From positions 62,001 through 126,000 of the forward strand of contig CATLOT010000005.1 of the NCBI GenBank assembly GCA_950054155.1: a DNA stretch of 64,000 nucleotides. The letters are read 5' to 3'. The translations under genes were made by a program, and so were the position numbers. Of the stretch, positions 43,757-52,962 are shown piece after piece. The stretch's first letter is position 1. Each line of letters starts with the position of its first letter. Source of the DNA: an uncultured Bacteriovoracaceae bacterium. Its GTDB lineage: Bacteria > Bdellovibrionota > Bacteriovoracia > Bacteriovoracales > Bacteriovoracaceae. The notes beneath the pieces were generated by a model. That model had not been told where the DNA came from, ran no database searches, and saw nothing but the letters and a program-made list of their open reading frames with translations.

Positions 43757-44083
43757 TTAAGAAAGAGCTTGAAGGGGTTCGCGAACATCTTCACGTGAAG
43801 CAGGTGAATTAACAACGCCATCTCCAGCAGCAAGAAAGTTCTCAAGAGTTTTTTCCTGATCTTCAAGAATAGCTTTTTTAAGATCTGCATGAGGAATATC
43901 AAGAATCTCTGAAACGCGGCTAAGCATTTTTAGAGGGACGTTACAAAGAGCTCTTTCAACGTTTGAAATGAACTGTCCATTCTTGTAACCAAGAAGTTGG
44001 CTCAGCTCTGATTGGCTATACCCTTTTGGGTGACCCATTCTTTTTTCTCTGATGAGTTTTGCAATACTTTCGAAGCTTCTCAT
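43757..44083 (-). CDS. XRE-type helix-turn-helix regulator
   Basis: 108 residues. The Cro/CI-type HTH covers about residues 5-65: YSQSELSQLLGYKNGQFISN then VERALCNVP, LKMLSRVSEILDI. AAAGGAAAACACT precedes the ATG at 44083. The C-terminal 40 residues are helical. It is divergent from the NfeD/slipin operon and could regulate it or itself. Confidence 0.88.
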   Translation of the reverse strand: MRSFESIAKLIREKRMGHPKGYSQSELSQLLGYKNGQFISNVERALCNVPLKMLSRVSEILDIPHADLKKAILEDQEKTLENFLAAGDGVVNSPASREDVREPLQALS

Positions 44084-44397
44084 AGTGTTTTCCTTTGTTA
44101 TTTGTTTATTCATTACTATTGTTGAGTCTCTCGATTGTCGGCTTTCTTACAAAAGGACGACTGTTCTTGTTCTCAGTATAGCGAGCAAGGTTAATTTTCC
44201 CTAGCAGATTAAGGTAAAATTGTTGACAGCAACCTTAACTTTTATTTAAATTCAGCAACTTAATCAAGAGCGGTCGTTTTTTTCTTCTTTTCCCCATATT
44301 ATTAAAAAGAAACTTATCTAAATGATGAAATTTGAGGAATAATCCCATAAATTGCTATATTTAGGTGGTTTGAATCACTTTTTATAAGGAAGAAAAA
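44084..44397. promoter_or_regulatory. Divergent regulatory region between XRE gene and NfeD operon
   Basis: 314 bases without a gene. On the plus strand TTGACA (44223-44228), a 17-bp spacer and TTAAAT (44246-44251) form a good promoter for the NfeD operon with a leader of about 140 bases. The same TTGAC-N17-TTAAAT layout occurs before the ole operon. The leader is AT-rich; no clear riboswitch was seen. Confidence 0.55.
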
Positions 44398-45732
44398 TTG
44401 AACTTACATCTGCATGGACGGCGGATCATTTTTGCCGCATTCATAACTATTATTGGTCTCCTCTCTTTTGTGAACGCCAGTGAAACCTACACTATCTCCA
44501 AAATCTTGCGCTTAAAGATTCAAAGCTCCATCAATCCCGCCACCATGAGCTACCTCAAAACCGGTTTTAAAAAAGCCCAGGAGGAGAACTTTCACCTCAT
44601 CCTCATTGAGATGAATACTCCTGGCGGCCTGGTCACAACCACAAAAGAAATTCTGACCCTCATTGGAGAGAGCGAAATTCCAAGCGCCGTTTGGATTCGC
44701 CCGGAGGGGGCAAGCGCCACCAGCGCAGGAGCGATTATCGCCAGTGGCGCCCATCTTCTTTTCATGTCCGAGGGAACAAATATAGGTGCGGCCACGCCCA
44801 TTCAAATGAGTGGGGACATAGACAAGAAAAGTGATGCCCGAAAGAAGGCCATTAATGATCTTGTCGCTTTGGTGCAAAGTTTAAGTGAGGCGCGAAACCG
44901 CAATGCCGTCCTCTTTGGAGAGATGATTGAAAAAGCCGCTTCTTTTAAGGCCCAAGAGGCCAAAGAGAAGAACCTCATTAATGACATCGTCAATACTGAC
45001 AAAGAACTCTTCTTGGCCATCAGTGCAGCAAAGGGTGTTAAAATTAAGGGCCAAGAAAAAGCACTCACCCTCACCTCTCCCGTTATCATTGACTTTGAGA
45101 TGGACCTTGGTCAAAAGCTCCTCAATATTTTTGCCAATCCCTCTACGGCCTATATCCTCTTTCTTATCGGCGCAGCCCTTCTCTACTTAGAATTTCAAGC
45201 ACCGGGCGGCTTTGTCGCAGGCGCGGTTGGGGCCCTTTGTTTATTGATGGCAGGCATTGGCTTTCAAGTGCTTCCCCTTAACTTTGGAGCGCTTGGGTTA
45301 ATGGTTCTCAGCTTTGCGCTCTTTATGATGGAAATCTATGTCACAAGCTATGGCATCCTCTCCCTTGCCGGACTTGCCAGTTTGGTCGCGGGATCACTCT
45401 TTCTCTTTAGAACCGATGATGCCTACCTCAGCCTGAGCCATTCCTTAATCTTCTCTGTGGTTTTGGCCATTGTCTCTTTTATAGCGATTGTTGTTTACCT
45501 CATGGTGAAAGAGAGAAAGAATATTGGCAAAGAGAAGTTTAATGACACCGAAGGCGAGAAAGGTGTGGTTATTAAGTTTCTCAAAAAACAAGAAGAAGGA
45601 TTTCTTTACCAAATTAAAGTTCATGGTGAAGTGTGGAGCGCCTTAAGCGAAGAGGAACTCGCTGTCGGCGCCCAAATCCAGACAAGTGAAAAACGTGATG
45701 ACAGTATGATTTTAAGAATAAGGAGAATTTAA
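44398..45732 (+). CDS. NfeD-type membrane serine protease
   Basis: 444 residues. A signal segment (about 8-27) leads to a ClpP-class protease domain with the Ser/Lys dyad S109 (GASATSAG) and K150; these align with S97/K138 of Pyrococcus PH1510, keeping the 41-residue spacing. Four or five membrane segments (about 240-375) and a C-terminal NfeD OB-fold ([12 protein letters not shown]) follow. Such proteases cleave stomatin-like proteins; the next gene encodes one. The start is TTG with AAGGAAG upstream; the stop overlaps the slipin ATG by one base. Confidence 0.93.
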   Translation: MNLHLHGRRIIFAAFITIIGLLSFVNASETYTISKILRLKIQSSINPATMSYLKTGFKKAQEENFHLILIEMNTPGGLVTTTKEILTLIGESEIPSAVWIRPEGASATSAGAIIASGAHLLFMSEGTNIGAATPIQMSGDIDKKSDARKKAINDLVALVQSLSEARNRNAVLFGEMIEKAASFKAQEAKEKNLINDIVNTDKELFLAISAAKGVKIKGQEKALTLTSPVIIDFEMDLGQKLLNIFANPSTAYILFLIGAALLYLEFQAPGGFVAGAVGALCLLMAGIGFQVLPLNFGALGLMVLSFALFMMEIYVTSYGILSLAGLASLVAGSLFLFRTDDAYLSLSHSLIFSVVLAIVSFIAIVVYLMVKERKNIGKEKFNDTEGEKGVVIKFLKKQEEGFLYQIKVHGEVWSALSEEELAVGAQIQTSEKRDDSMILRIRRI

Positions 45733-46481
45733 TGATGAACCCCTCAATTTTATTTTTTATTTTATTAGCGATTATCCTCTTTAACTCGATAAAGATTTTA
45801 AGAGAGTACGAAAGGGCGGTGGTCTTTCGCCTAGGCCGCTACACCGGTCTGCGCGGTCCTGGTCTTATCCTACTTATTCCAGGTCTTGAAAAAATGGTTC
45901 GCGTGGACTTGCGTACCGTCACGATGGATATCCCCTCTCAAGATATTATCTCTAAAGATAACGTCACTCTTAAAGTAAATGGCGTGGTCTACTTTCGCGT
46001 GGATAATCCAAGAAAGGCCGTGATTGCGGTAGAAGAGTATTATTCGGCAACCGCCCAAATCTCCCAAACAACCCTAAGAACTGTGATTGGTCAGTATGAG
46101 CTTGATGAAATTCTTCAACACAGAGACAAGATCAATGCCTCTCTTCAGGAAATTCTTGATGAACAAACTGAGCCTTGGGGTGTTAAAGTATCCGCCGTTG
46201 AAGTGAAGGCGATTGACCTGCCTCTTGATATGCAAAAAGCGATGGCCCGTCAGGCCCAAGCGGAAAGGGATAAGAGAGCAAAGGTCATTAGTGCCGAAGG
46301 TGAATTTGAGGCCTCAAAAATGCTTGCTGAAGCGGCAGCGGTTCTTGATAGTCAACCCAATGCCATTACTTTGCGCTACCTTGAGACCATGCAAAACATT
46401 TCAAGCGGTGATGGCAAGTCGACAACCTTCTTTCCTTTGCCCGTTAATTTCCTTGATCGTTTTTTGAATAAGGATAGCTAA
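45732..46481 (+). CDS. Slipin (stomatin/SPFH-domain protein)
   Basis: 249 residues: an N-terminal hydrophobic hairpin ([17 protein letters not shown]), then an SPFH domain ([39 protein letters not shown]) and a helical tail ([20 protein letters not shown]). It forms membrane microdomain scaffolds and is the usual substrate and partner of NfeD proteases. It is overlapped by one base on both sides. Confidence 0.95.
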   Translation: MMNPSILFFILLAIILFNSIKILREYERAVVFRLGRYTGLRGPGLILLIPGLEKMVRVDLRTVTMDIPSQDIISKDNVTLKVNGVVYFRVDNPRKAVIAVEEYYSATAQISQTTLRTVIGQYELDEILQHRDKINASLQEILDEQTEPWGVKVSAVEVKAIDLPLDMQKAMARQAQAERDKRAKVISAEGEFEASKMLAEAAAVLDSQPNAITLRYLETMQNISSGDGKSTTFFPLPVNFLDRFLNKDS

Positions 46482-46978
46482 TGCCCACCTATTCACTTGT
46501 TGCCTTTAAGGGAGAAGACTCCCTTAAAGGAAGCATTGAATATTCTCACGGTGAAGTCCACCTCATTTACGATTGGCAGGATCACCCACTCTCAAAAGAA
46601 GAGACCCCCGCCTTAGGTGAAAGCATAAGGAAGGTGGGCCTTTGGGAGGACACTTGTTTTGAGGCCTTTTTTCTCCAGGAAAATGGTGAGTATCAGGAAT
46701 GGAATTTTAGCCTCACGGGAGCGTGGAATGCCTTTCAATTCTTAAGCTACCGTAAAGCGAGAGACCCTTGGGAGATTCCCTCCCTAAATCCGCCTCAGAT
46801 CCTGCGCGAACGCGAAAAAGAGAGACTTGTCATAACGTTTGAGTCACTCCCCTTTAAGGCCTTTCAACTTAGTGCTGTCATAGCGAATAAAGAATTAGAA
46901 TACTACGCCATCTCTCACCCTCAGAGTAAAGCAGACTTTCACAGCCTCGATCACTTTACCCCTTGGAGCCCCCAATGA
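46481..46978 (+). CDS. DOMON-like domain protein
   Basis: 165 residues matching the DOMON-like group: VGLWEDTCFEAFF, EYQEWNFSLTGAWNAFQF and YRKARDP. No signal peptide is visible. DOMON-like domains bind haem or sugars in other contexts; the role here is unknown. Its start overlaps the slipin stop, and its stop overlaps the start of the next gene. Confidence 0.82.
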   Translation: MPTYSLVAFKGEDSLKGSIEYSHGEVHLIYDWQDHPLSKEETPALGESIRKVGLWEDTCFEAFFLQENGEYQEWNFSLTGAWNAFQFLSYRKARDPWEIPSLNPPQILREREKERLVITFESLPFKAFQLSAVIANKELEYYAISHPQSKADFHSLDHFTPWSPQ

Positions 46979-48207
46979 AGCCCTTACTTCTTCTCGTCCT
47001 TCTTTCAAGTTGCTCCCTCCTGCAAAGAGGTACTCCTCTAAAAGTTCTTCACTACAATATAAAGGAACTTGATAGCACCAAGCTGGCCAAGGGTGACCAT
47101 CCTCAAATGCTGGCCTTAACTTCTTTTTTAAAGCCTGAACAAGAGGCCAATATCATCTCTATCAATGAGCTTCAGTTTGATAGACCTCAGGTCCCTAATC
47201 GCAACTACCAAAGTTATGGCCTCAACTTAGAAAAGCTCACCAACCTTTTGTGGCCCAAAGAAAATTGGTCCACAAGCTTCTCTCAAGCGAATACCGGCAA
47301 TAAGGCCAGAAAGTGGAAAGGCCAATATCTGATTCCCGGTCAAACTCATGCTCGAAAAAATGCTGACCCCGTCAACTTTGGCCTGTTTCCTGGCCAGTAC
47401 TCCACGGGCCTGGCGACGACCTATGAGATTATTGGAAAAATTGTCGTCACCGACCTTAAGTGGCGCGACTTTAACCCTGGCGTAAAGCTTAACCACTTTA
47501 GAGATGCCACCGGTTCTCGCCTTCCTAAGGATATCGCACTCTTTGATAAGAACTTCACCGACACTCTCATCAAAGTGAGAGGCCAGGTAGTGCATCTTAT
47601 TACCTTACACACTGTTCCCGCCTTTCACTTTGGTAATGCCAAAAGTCCCAATTATCAAAGAAATGCCGATCAGCTGCGCTTTCTTCAGTGGTACCTAACC
47701 GGTCGCACTGACTTTAAGGTTGAGCTTCCCGCGCGTTTTGATCATGTGCGCCCCCTCTCACCCCATGACACTTTTATTGCCATGGGTGATTGGAATACTG
47801 AACTTGATCACCCTAAAAATCCTGGCAGTAAGATCCTAAGAAGTTTTGATGCTACTGGGCGTCTCTTTCCTTCCTTAGGTGATATTAAAGCAGACAAAGA
47901 AAAGGTCATCACTAACGAAGGTTATGGCCATAATCCCAAGCGCCTCAAAATGGTTCTTGATTATCTTTATTGGTCTTCAGATCTTGAGCCAAAATTACTC
48001 AAAGTGTTAAGGCCCCCTGAAGAGCGCCTCTTTCTTGGCTGTGGTGAAAAGACCTTGATCACCAAAGATCAGGACAACCCAACGCGTGAAAGAGTGAGCT
48101 ACCAACAAGGTCGCGAGAAGTGTCAAATGACAGTGAGCAAAAGTTTTGTCCAAGCAAAAAAGGCTTCGGACCACTTTCCTCTTAAAGCACACTTTGACTT
48201 TCGCTAA
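46975..48207 (+). CDS. Lipoprotein of the endonuclease/exonuclease/phosphatase superfamily
   Basis: About 410 residues. Lipobox LLSSC (C14). The EEP fold shows LHYNIKELD, SINELQFD, AMGDWNTELD (Mg2+ and catalytic Asp/Asn), MVLDYLYWS and KASDHFPLKAHF (final His). It could be a surface nuclease or phosphodiesterase; scavenging of nucleic acids or lipids would fit a predator (inference). The ATG at 46975 overlaps the previous stop (ATGA). Upstream, the slipin operon ends here and the ole promoter lies just inside and after its 3' end. Confidence 0.85.
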   Translation: MKPLLLLVLLSSCSLLQRGTPLKVLHYNIKELDSTKLAKGDHPQMLALTSFLKPEQEANIISINELQFDRPQVPNRNYQSYGLNLEKLTNLLWPKENWSTSFSQANTGNKARKWKGQYLIPGQTHARKNADPVNFGLFPGQYSTGLATTYEIIGKIVVTDLKWRDFNPGVKLNHFRDATGSRLPKDIALFDKNFTDTLIKVRGQVVHLITLHTVPAFHFGNAKSPNYQRNADQLRFLQWYLTGRTDFKVELPARFDHVRPLSPHDTFIAMGDWNTELDHPKNPGSKILRSFDATGRLFPSLGDIKADKEKVITNEGYGHNPKRLKMVLDYLYWSSDLEPKLLKVLRPPEERLFLGCGEKTLITKDQDNPTRERVSYQQGREKCQMTVSKSFVQAKKASDHFPLKAHFDFR

Positions 48208-48222
48208 GCAATCGACTTAAAT
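48194..48222 (+). promoter_or_regulatory. Predicted promoter of the regulator-ole operon
   Basis: TTGACT (48194-48199), 17-base spacer, TTAAAT (48217-48222); the expected start of transcription (about 48229) lies in the left arm of the operator-like repeat. It overlaps the end of the upstream gene. Confidence 0.65.
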
Positions 48223-48223
48223 G

Positions 48224-48254
48224 CTTATTACAAATATTTAGTTTTTGTAATAAG
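48224..48254. promoter_or_regulatory. Perfect inverted-repeat operator before the MarR/GbsR-type gene
   Basis: CTTATTACAAA (48224-48234) and TTTGTAATAAG (48244-48254) are exact 11-bp arms with a 9-base spacer. The repeat covers the predicted +1 and the leader and ends eight bases before the GTG start. This is the expected place for a dimeric HTH repressor to shut its own operon. Confidence 0.78.
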
Positions 48255-48261
48255 AGTAATA

Positions 48262-48906
48262 GTGGACCCAAAAGCCAACGAAAAACCCTATAATCAGGAG
48301 CTTCTCGACGAGATTCCCGTCTTTGAGAACTTCCTGCATCAAATTGGTTTCAAGAGAAACGAAGGGGCGATCTATGGTCTCTTAGTCCTCAGTGCCACGC
48401 CTTTAACGAGTGAAGAGATCGAAAAAACCCTTCACCTCTCTCAAAGTGCTGTTAGTCTCGCCCTTAAGAAGCTCACTCACTACGGGGCCATTGAAACCCG
48501 TGAAAGTCGTGACAAAGAAAAAAGAGTCAAAGAGCACACGGCCAAAACGGATAGCCTCACCATTGTCAGCAGCGTCTTTAGAAAGCGCGAGCAAGAGACT
48601 ATTGAAGAATTTAAGCGCATGGCAGAGCGCGCCCTAAAGAAGACGGGCGACAGTGAAAACACTCCACGGGCCAAACGCCTGCACTCTATTATCTCAACTT
48701 GCAATATCGCTGAGACCGTCATGAATTTTGTCATTGGTCTGGCAACAATCGGTAATGGACCCCTCTATGAAGAAGTGGTCGCCAATTTACCTAAAGCACT
48801 GCAAATGCTCACCGTGGCCACAAAGGGCACCGAGCAAGTGACAAAGCATGCTTCCCTTCTCACCAAAACACTTAAAGAAAATATTCTTTGGAGAGCACAG
48901 AAATGA
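48262..48906 (+). CDS. GbsR/MarR-type transcriptional regulator
   Basis: 214 residues. A winged HTH at about 30-95 (NEGAIYGLLVLSATPLTSEE, LSQSAVSLALKKLTHYGAIE) is followed by a long helical dimerisation region, as in GbsR. The start is GTG directly after an operator-like repeat; the weak Shine-Dalgarno lies inside the repeat. It overlaps the ketosynthase start (ATGA), so it is the first gene of the ole operon and probably senses an acyl or membrane signal (inference). Confidence 0.88.
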   Translation: MDPKANEKPYNQELLDEIPVFENFLHQIGFKRNEGAIYGLLVLSATPLTSEEIEKTLHLSQSAVSLALKKLTHYGAIETRESRDKEKRVKEHTAKTDSLTIVSSVFRKREQETIEEFKRMAERALKKTGDSENTPRAKRLHSIISTCNIAETVMNFVIGLATIGNGPLYEEVVANLPKALQMLTVATKGTEQVTKHASLLTKTLKENILWRAQK

Positions 48907-50162
48907 CTTCACAAACTTGGACCACTCAACCCGACTCCTACCGCATTGTTATCACCGGCATTGGCCTGACGGCGCCTAACGGTAATAATCTCTCTGAGTT
49001 TCGAAAGAACCTCCTTGAAGGAGTGAGCGGACTTGATTGGATGGAAGTGCGCCACATGGGTCGCCTCGCGGCCGGTAACTGTGACTTTGATGAAAAGAAG
49101 TATCAAAGCCGTAAGATGAGAAAGAGAGGCACCAGAGCGGGCGCGATTGGTATCTACTGCGCTCACGAGGCCCTTCTTGATAGCGGTCGCACTATCGAAG
49201 AAGAAGAGCGCGATGATGTCGGCATCTATGTTGGCATCACCGAGCACGGTAATGTCGAGACGGAAAATGAAATCCATGAGCTCTATCAAAATGATCTCAA
49301 TACTGAGTTTTGGTCTCACCACCACAATCCCAGAACAGTTGCCAATGCTCCGGCCGGAGAGATTTCTCTCAATCTCGGGGTAACAGGACCGGCCTATACC
49401 GTAGGTGCGGCCTGTGCAGCAGGAAATCTTGGTCTTATCCATGGCGCGCAAATGATTCGTGCCGGCGAAGTAAAGTGGGCCATTGCCGGAGGAATTAGTG
49501 AGTCAACTCACACCTTTGGGATCTTCGCGGCCTTCAATGCCCAAGGAGCTCTGGGAAGCGATGAAGATCCCGCCAAGGCCACCAAGCCCCTTGATAAAGA
49601 AAGAAATGGGATTGCCGTCAGTGAAGGGGGCTGCCTCTATATTTTAGAAACTCTTGAAAGTGCCAAACAAAGAGGTGCCAAAATATATGGTGAAATCGCG
49701 GGCTATCACGTCAATAGTGATGCCACTGATTTTGTTCTTCCCAATAATGAAAGACAGGTTCAGTGCATGAATAAGGCCATGAAGAAAGCGGGTCTTGAGG
49801 CCAAAAATATCGATGTCGTCAGTATGCACGCCACCGGTACAAGTCTTGGCGACATTCAAGAGGCCAAGGCGGTACGAGAAGTTTTTGATCATAGCGATAA
49901 CACTCTTATCAATGCCACCAAAGGTTTTATTGGCCATTGCATGGGAGCGGCTGGAGCCCTTGAACTTGCAGGAAATATTCCCTCCTTTGAAGATAGTATG
50001 GTTCATGGCTGCAAAAATATCTTTGACCTTGATCCTGAGTGCGAGATGAAGGGACTTGTGACAAAGGGCCATGTTAATAAGGACGTTAAAATTATTTTAA
50101 ATAATAGCTTTGGTATGCTCGGAATAAACTCCGCTCTTATCATTGCCAAATATGAAAATTAA
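48903..50162 (+). CDS. FabF-like beta-ketoacyl-ACP synthase
   Basis: 419 residues of the KAS II type. The condensing triad is complete: C171 in VGAACAAGNLGL, H309 in SMHATGTSLGD and H345 in GFIGHCMGAAG. It extends an acyl chain on acyl carrier protein by two carbons. I choose the ATG at 48903, with GGAGAG upstream; it overlaps the regulator stop. No chain-length-factor partner is present, so it is not a type II polyketide synthase pair. Since an ACP and the Ole genes follow, it probably makes a special acyl chain for OleA (inference). Confidence 0.93.
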   Translation: MTSQTWTTQPDSYRIVITGIGLTAPNGNNLSEFRKNLLEGVSGLDWMEVRHMGRLAAGNCDFDEKKYQSRKMRKRGTRAGAIGIYCAHEALLDSGRTIEEEERDDVGIYVGITEHGNVETENEIHELYQNDLNTEFWSHHHNPRTVANAPAGEISLNLGVTGPAYTVGAACAAGNLGLIHGAQMIRAGEVKWAIAGGISESTHTFGIFAAFNAQGALGSDEDPAKATKPLDKERNGIAVSEGGCLYILETLESAKQRGAKIYGEIAGYHVNSDATDFVLPNNERQVQCMNKAMKKAGLEAKNIDVVSMHATGTSLGDIQEAKAVREVFDHSDNTLINATKGFIGHCMGAAGALELAGNIPSFEDSMVHGCKNIFDLDPECEMKGLVTKGHVNKDVKIILNNSFGMLGINSALIIAKYEN

Positions 50163-50196
50163 TCAAACACAATATAAACACAAAGAGAGGTTTTAA

Positions 50197-50442
50197 ATGA
50201 ACGCAACTGAAGTAAGACAAATTGTACTTGATATCATCGAAGACGTAGCCCTTGATGAAGATGTGTCTAATCTCAATGATGAAGTCGCTCTGAGAGAGCA
50301 ACTTGATCTTGATAGTATGGACTTTCTTGATATCGTGATGGAGCTTAAAAAGCGCCACAAGGTTGAAGTTCCTCAAGAGGACTATCCAAGACTTGCTACA
50401 ATGAGTAGCTGTGTAGAATACCTTACGCCTAAGTTTCAGTAA
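50197..50442 (+). CDS. Acyl carrier protein
   Basis: 81 residues. The phosphopantetheine site is S40 in LDLDSMDFLD. Helices II and III have the usual acidic character. AGAGAGG precedes the ATG. It lies between the FabF-like and CrtI-like genes, so it probably carries the growing chain for these enzymes and is distinct from the housekeeping ACP. Conversion to the holo form needs a phosphopantetheinyl transferase encoded elsewhere. Confidence 0.94.
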   Translation: MNATEVRQIVLDIIEDVALDEDVSNLNDEVALREQLDLDSMDFLDIVMELKKRHKVEVPQEDYPRLATMSSCVEYLTPKFQ

Positions 50443-50451
50443 GTATTTTCG

Positions 50452-51903
50452 ATGGGCCTTCTCAGAGAAGAAAGAACAATTAAACTGCCCCTTAGTCGTG
50501 AATTCACGGCTAAGGACAGCGAATATGACGCCATCGTTATTGGAGCTGGGATGAGTGGCATGGCCGCAGCGATCCGCCTGGCGATGTTTGATAAGAAGGT
50601 TCTTCTCCTCGAAAAGCATGTTATCTCTGGAGGCCTTAACTCTTATTATGGACGGGGAAAGCGCCAGCTTGATGTTGGCCTTCATGCGCTTACCAACTTT
50701 GCCGCTCGAGGAGAGAGGCGAAAGCCCCTGACGAAACTTCTTAAGCAACTGCGCATCCCCTATGATGAGCTTGAGCTCTATGGACAATTTGAAAGTCAGG
50801 TTAGTTTTCCTGGCATCAACTTGCGCTTTAGTAATGACATAGAGCTTTTAAAAAGTGAGATATCCACTCACTTTCCTTCTCAAATTGATGGCTTTAATAA
50901 GCTCCTCGCTAAGATTGAAAGCTTTAATGAAGTGGCGCTGGATAATGAAACGATTATGGCCAAGGATGTGGTCAGCGAATTTATTCAAGATCAAAAACTT
51001 CTTGAGATGATCTTCTGTCCCCTCTTGATCTACGGCTCAGCTTGGGAGAACGACATGGATTTCTCTCAATTTGTTATTATGTTTAAGTCCATTTTCCTCG
51101 AAGGCTTTGGTCGTCCTCGTGGAGGGGTGAGAAAAATCATTGACCTCCTTCTTAAGAAAATGGAAGAAAGTGGTGTTGAATGCCGCTATCGCAATGGCGT
51201 TGAAGAAATTCTCATTGAAGGGGGAAGGGCCGTTGGAGTCAAAACCACACGGGGAGAAGTCCTCAAAGCAAAAACTATTTTAAGTTGTGCTGGCTACCCC
51301 GAAACCCTCGCCCTTACAAATGAGAAAACGTCCCTTAATCCCGCAGTAGGTAAAATGAGTTTCACAGAAACTCTCTTCTCTTTGCAAAAAAGGCCCAAGG
51401 AATTAGGTCTCAATCAGACTATTATCTTTCATAATGAGAGGGATCACTATCAGTATCAGTGCCCCCAAACACTCATTGATCCTAAGAGCGCGGTCCTGTG
51501 TTTTCCCAACAACTTTGCTGAAGACGATTATCAAGAGGGAATCTATCGCGTGACCATGATGGCCAACTACGACAAGTGGAAGAGTGCCAAAAGTGATAAG
51601 GATCAGTATAAGAGCGAAAAGGACAAAGTCCTCAATGAGGCCAAGCGCGTGCTAAGCCACTATATGCCGCGCTTTTCACAGGAAGACATTATTTTCAGTG
51701 ATGTTTTCTCACCAACAACAGTAGAGCGGTACACGGGTCACTTTGGGGGATGCGTCTATGGCAGCACCGATAAGAGCCGTGACGGAAGCACTCCTTTTAA
51801 AGGCCTCTATCTCTGTGGAACCGATCAAGGCTTTCTTGGAATCATAGGCTCTATGCTTAGTGGAATATCAATGGCCAATCTTCACGGACTCATGGGCCAA
51901 TAG
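50452..51903 (+). CDS. CrtI/CrtISO-like FAD-dependent oxidoreductase
   Basis: 483 residues of the phytoene desaturase/carotenoid isomerase superfamily. The FAD site is YDAIVIGAGMSGMAAAIRLA (GxGxxG at 31-36), followed by LLLEKHVISGGLNS; the C-terminal FAD motif is GLYLCGTDQGFLGIIGSMLSG. These enzymes insert or isomerise double bonds in long hydrophobic chains. There is no carotenoid gene in the operon. In this context it may desaturate or isomerise the ACP-bound chain or the Ole product (inference); anammox ladderane gene sets also pair KAS, ACP and CrtI-like genes. Confidence 0.85.
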   Translation: MGLLREERTIKLPLSREFTAKDSEYDAIVIGAGMSGMAAAIRLAMFDKKVLLLEKHVISGGLNSYYGRGKRQLDVGLHALTNFAARGERRKPLTKLLKQLRIPYDELELYGQFESQVSFPGINLRFSNDIELLKSEISTHFPSQIDGFNKLLAKIESFNEVALDNETIMAKDVVSEFIQDQKLLEMIFCPLLIYGSAWENDMDFSQFVIMFKSIFLEGFGRPRGGVRKIIDLLLKKMEESGVECRYRNGVEEILIEGGRAVGVKTTRGEVLKAKTILSCAGYPETLALTNEKTSLNPAVGKMSFTETLFSLQKRPKELGLNQTIIFHNERDHYQYQCPQTLIDPKSAVLCFPNNFAEDDYQEGIYRVTMMANYDKWKSAKSDKDQYKSEKDKVLNEAKRVLSHYMPRFSQEDIIFSDVFSPTTVERYTGHFGGCVYGSTDKSRDGSTPFKGLYLCGTDQGFLGIIGSMLSGISMANLHGLMGQ

Positions 51904-51909
51904 GAAATT

Positions 51910-52962
51910 ATGAATTTTGAAAAAACGGCACTCTTAGCCCTCGCCCACCACGTTCCCGACACGGCCCACACCAGTGACGAATTGGAAGAGAAACTCTCCG
52001 TTGTCTATGACAAACTCAAGCTTCCTAAAGGACGTCTAGAGTTAATGACAGGAATCAAAGAAAGACGCCTTTGGCCGGTCGGAACAAGGCCCAGTGATCT
52101 TTCAACGAGAGCAGCTTTAAATCTTAAAGAAGAAAATAATCAATCTTTTGAAGATGTTGATCTCCTCATTCACGCCTCTGTTTGTCGTGACTTTCTTGAA
52201 CCCTCCACGGCCAGCGTTGTTCATGCCAATCTTTCCCTTAATCCTGGCTGCATGATTTTTGATCTCTCCAATGCCTGCCTCGGGGTGATTAATGGCATTA
52301 CGATGGCCGCCCAGATGATTGAGCGCGGACAAATTCGAAAGGCCCTTATTGTCAGTGGCGAAAATGGTGGTCCCCTCGTTGAGGACACCATCTCTGGTCT
52401 TAAAGAAAAGGTGGCCAATGGTGAAATCAATCGCAAATCCATTAAGAAGTATATTGCGAACCTCACTATCGGCTCTGCTGCAACGGCGATACTGCTGGGC
52501 CCCAATGAAAATAATGCTCCCCTTTTAAAGCATGCTGTGGTCAGAACAGATTCTTCAGCTAATATTCTGTGCCAAGGCGATGGCAACCCCCATGGTCTTA
52601 TGATGGAAACAGATAGTGAGGCCCTTATGCTTAAAGGCGTCGCTCTCGCAAAAGAGACCTGGGCAAAATTTAAAGAAGAGTCGGGCTGGAGGGAGAAAGA
52701 TTTAAACTGGGTTCTCACTCATCAAGTGGGCAAGTCCCATGAAGAGCTGACTCTCAAAACACTAGAGTGCCAAGAGGTTCCCACCTTTCGCACCTATCCC
52801 TATTTTGGAAATACCGGTAGTAGCGCGCTACCTCTTACCTTGAGCATGCTCAATCAATCTAAAGACCGCCCTTTAAATCAAACCAAAGGAAAGGTCGCCC
52901 TTATGGGAATCGGCTCCGGACTGACGAGTATTATTCTTGGTCTTGAGTGGGGACAATTATGA
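51910..52962 (+). CDS. oleA: OleA, acyl-CoA head-to-head condensing enzyme
   Basis: 350 residues, thiolase fold. OleA joins two fatty acyl-CoAs by a decarboxylation-free Claisen condensation, giving a 2-alkyl-3-ketoacid. Key residues are in place: E97 in VCRDFLEPSTA (the OleA-specific base), C123 in SNACLGVING, H271 in THQVG and N301 in FGNTGSS. MTGIKERRLW is also typical. AGGA lies five bases before the ATG. The stop overlaps oleB (ATGA). Confidence 0.95.
   Translation: MNFEKTALLALAHHVPDTAHTSDELEEKLSVVYDKLKLPKGRLELMTGIKERRLWPVGTRPSDLSTRAALNLKEENNQSFEDVDLLIHASVCRDFLEPSTASVVHANLSLNPGCMIFDLSNACLGVINGITMAAQMIERGQIRKALIVSGENGGPLVEDTISGLKEKVANGEINRKSIKKYIANLTIGSAATAILLGPNENNAPLLKHAVVRTDSSANILCQGDGNPHGLMMETDSEALMLKGVALAKETWAKFKEESGWREKDLNWVLTHQVGKSHEELTLKTLECQEVPTFRTYPYFGNTGSSALPLTLSMLNQSKDRPLNQTKGKVALMGIGSGLTSIILGLEWGQL

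Noticed and set aside
48903-51903. Aryl polyene or type II polyketide cluster
   Set aside because: There is only one ketosynthase, no chain-length factor, no ketoreductase or dehydratase, and the genes run on into oleABCD.
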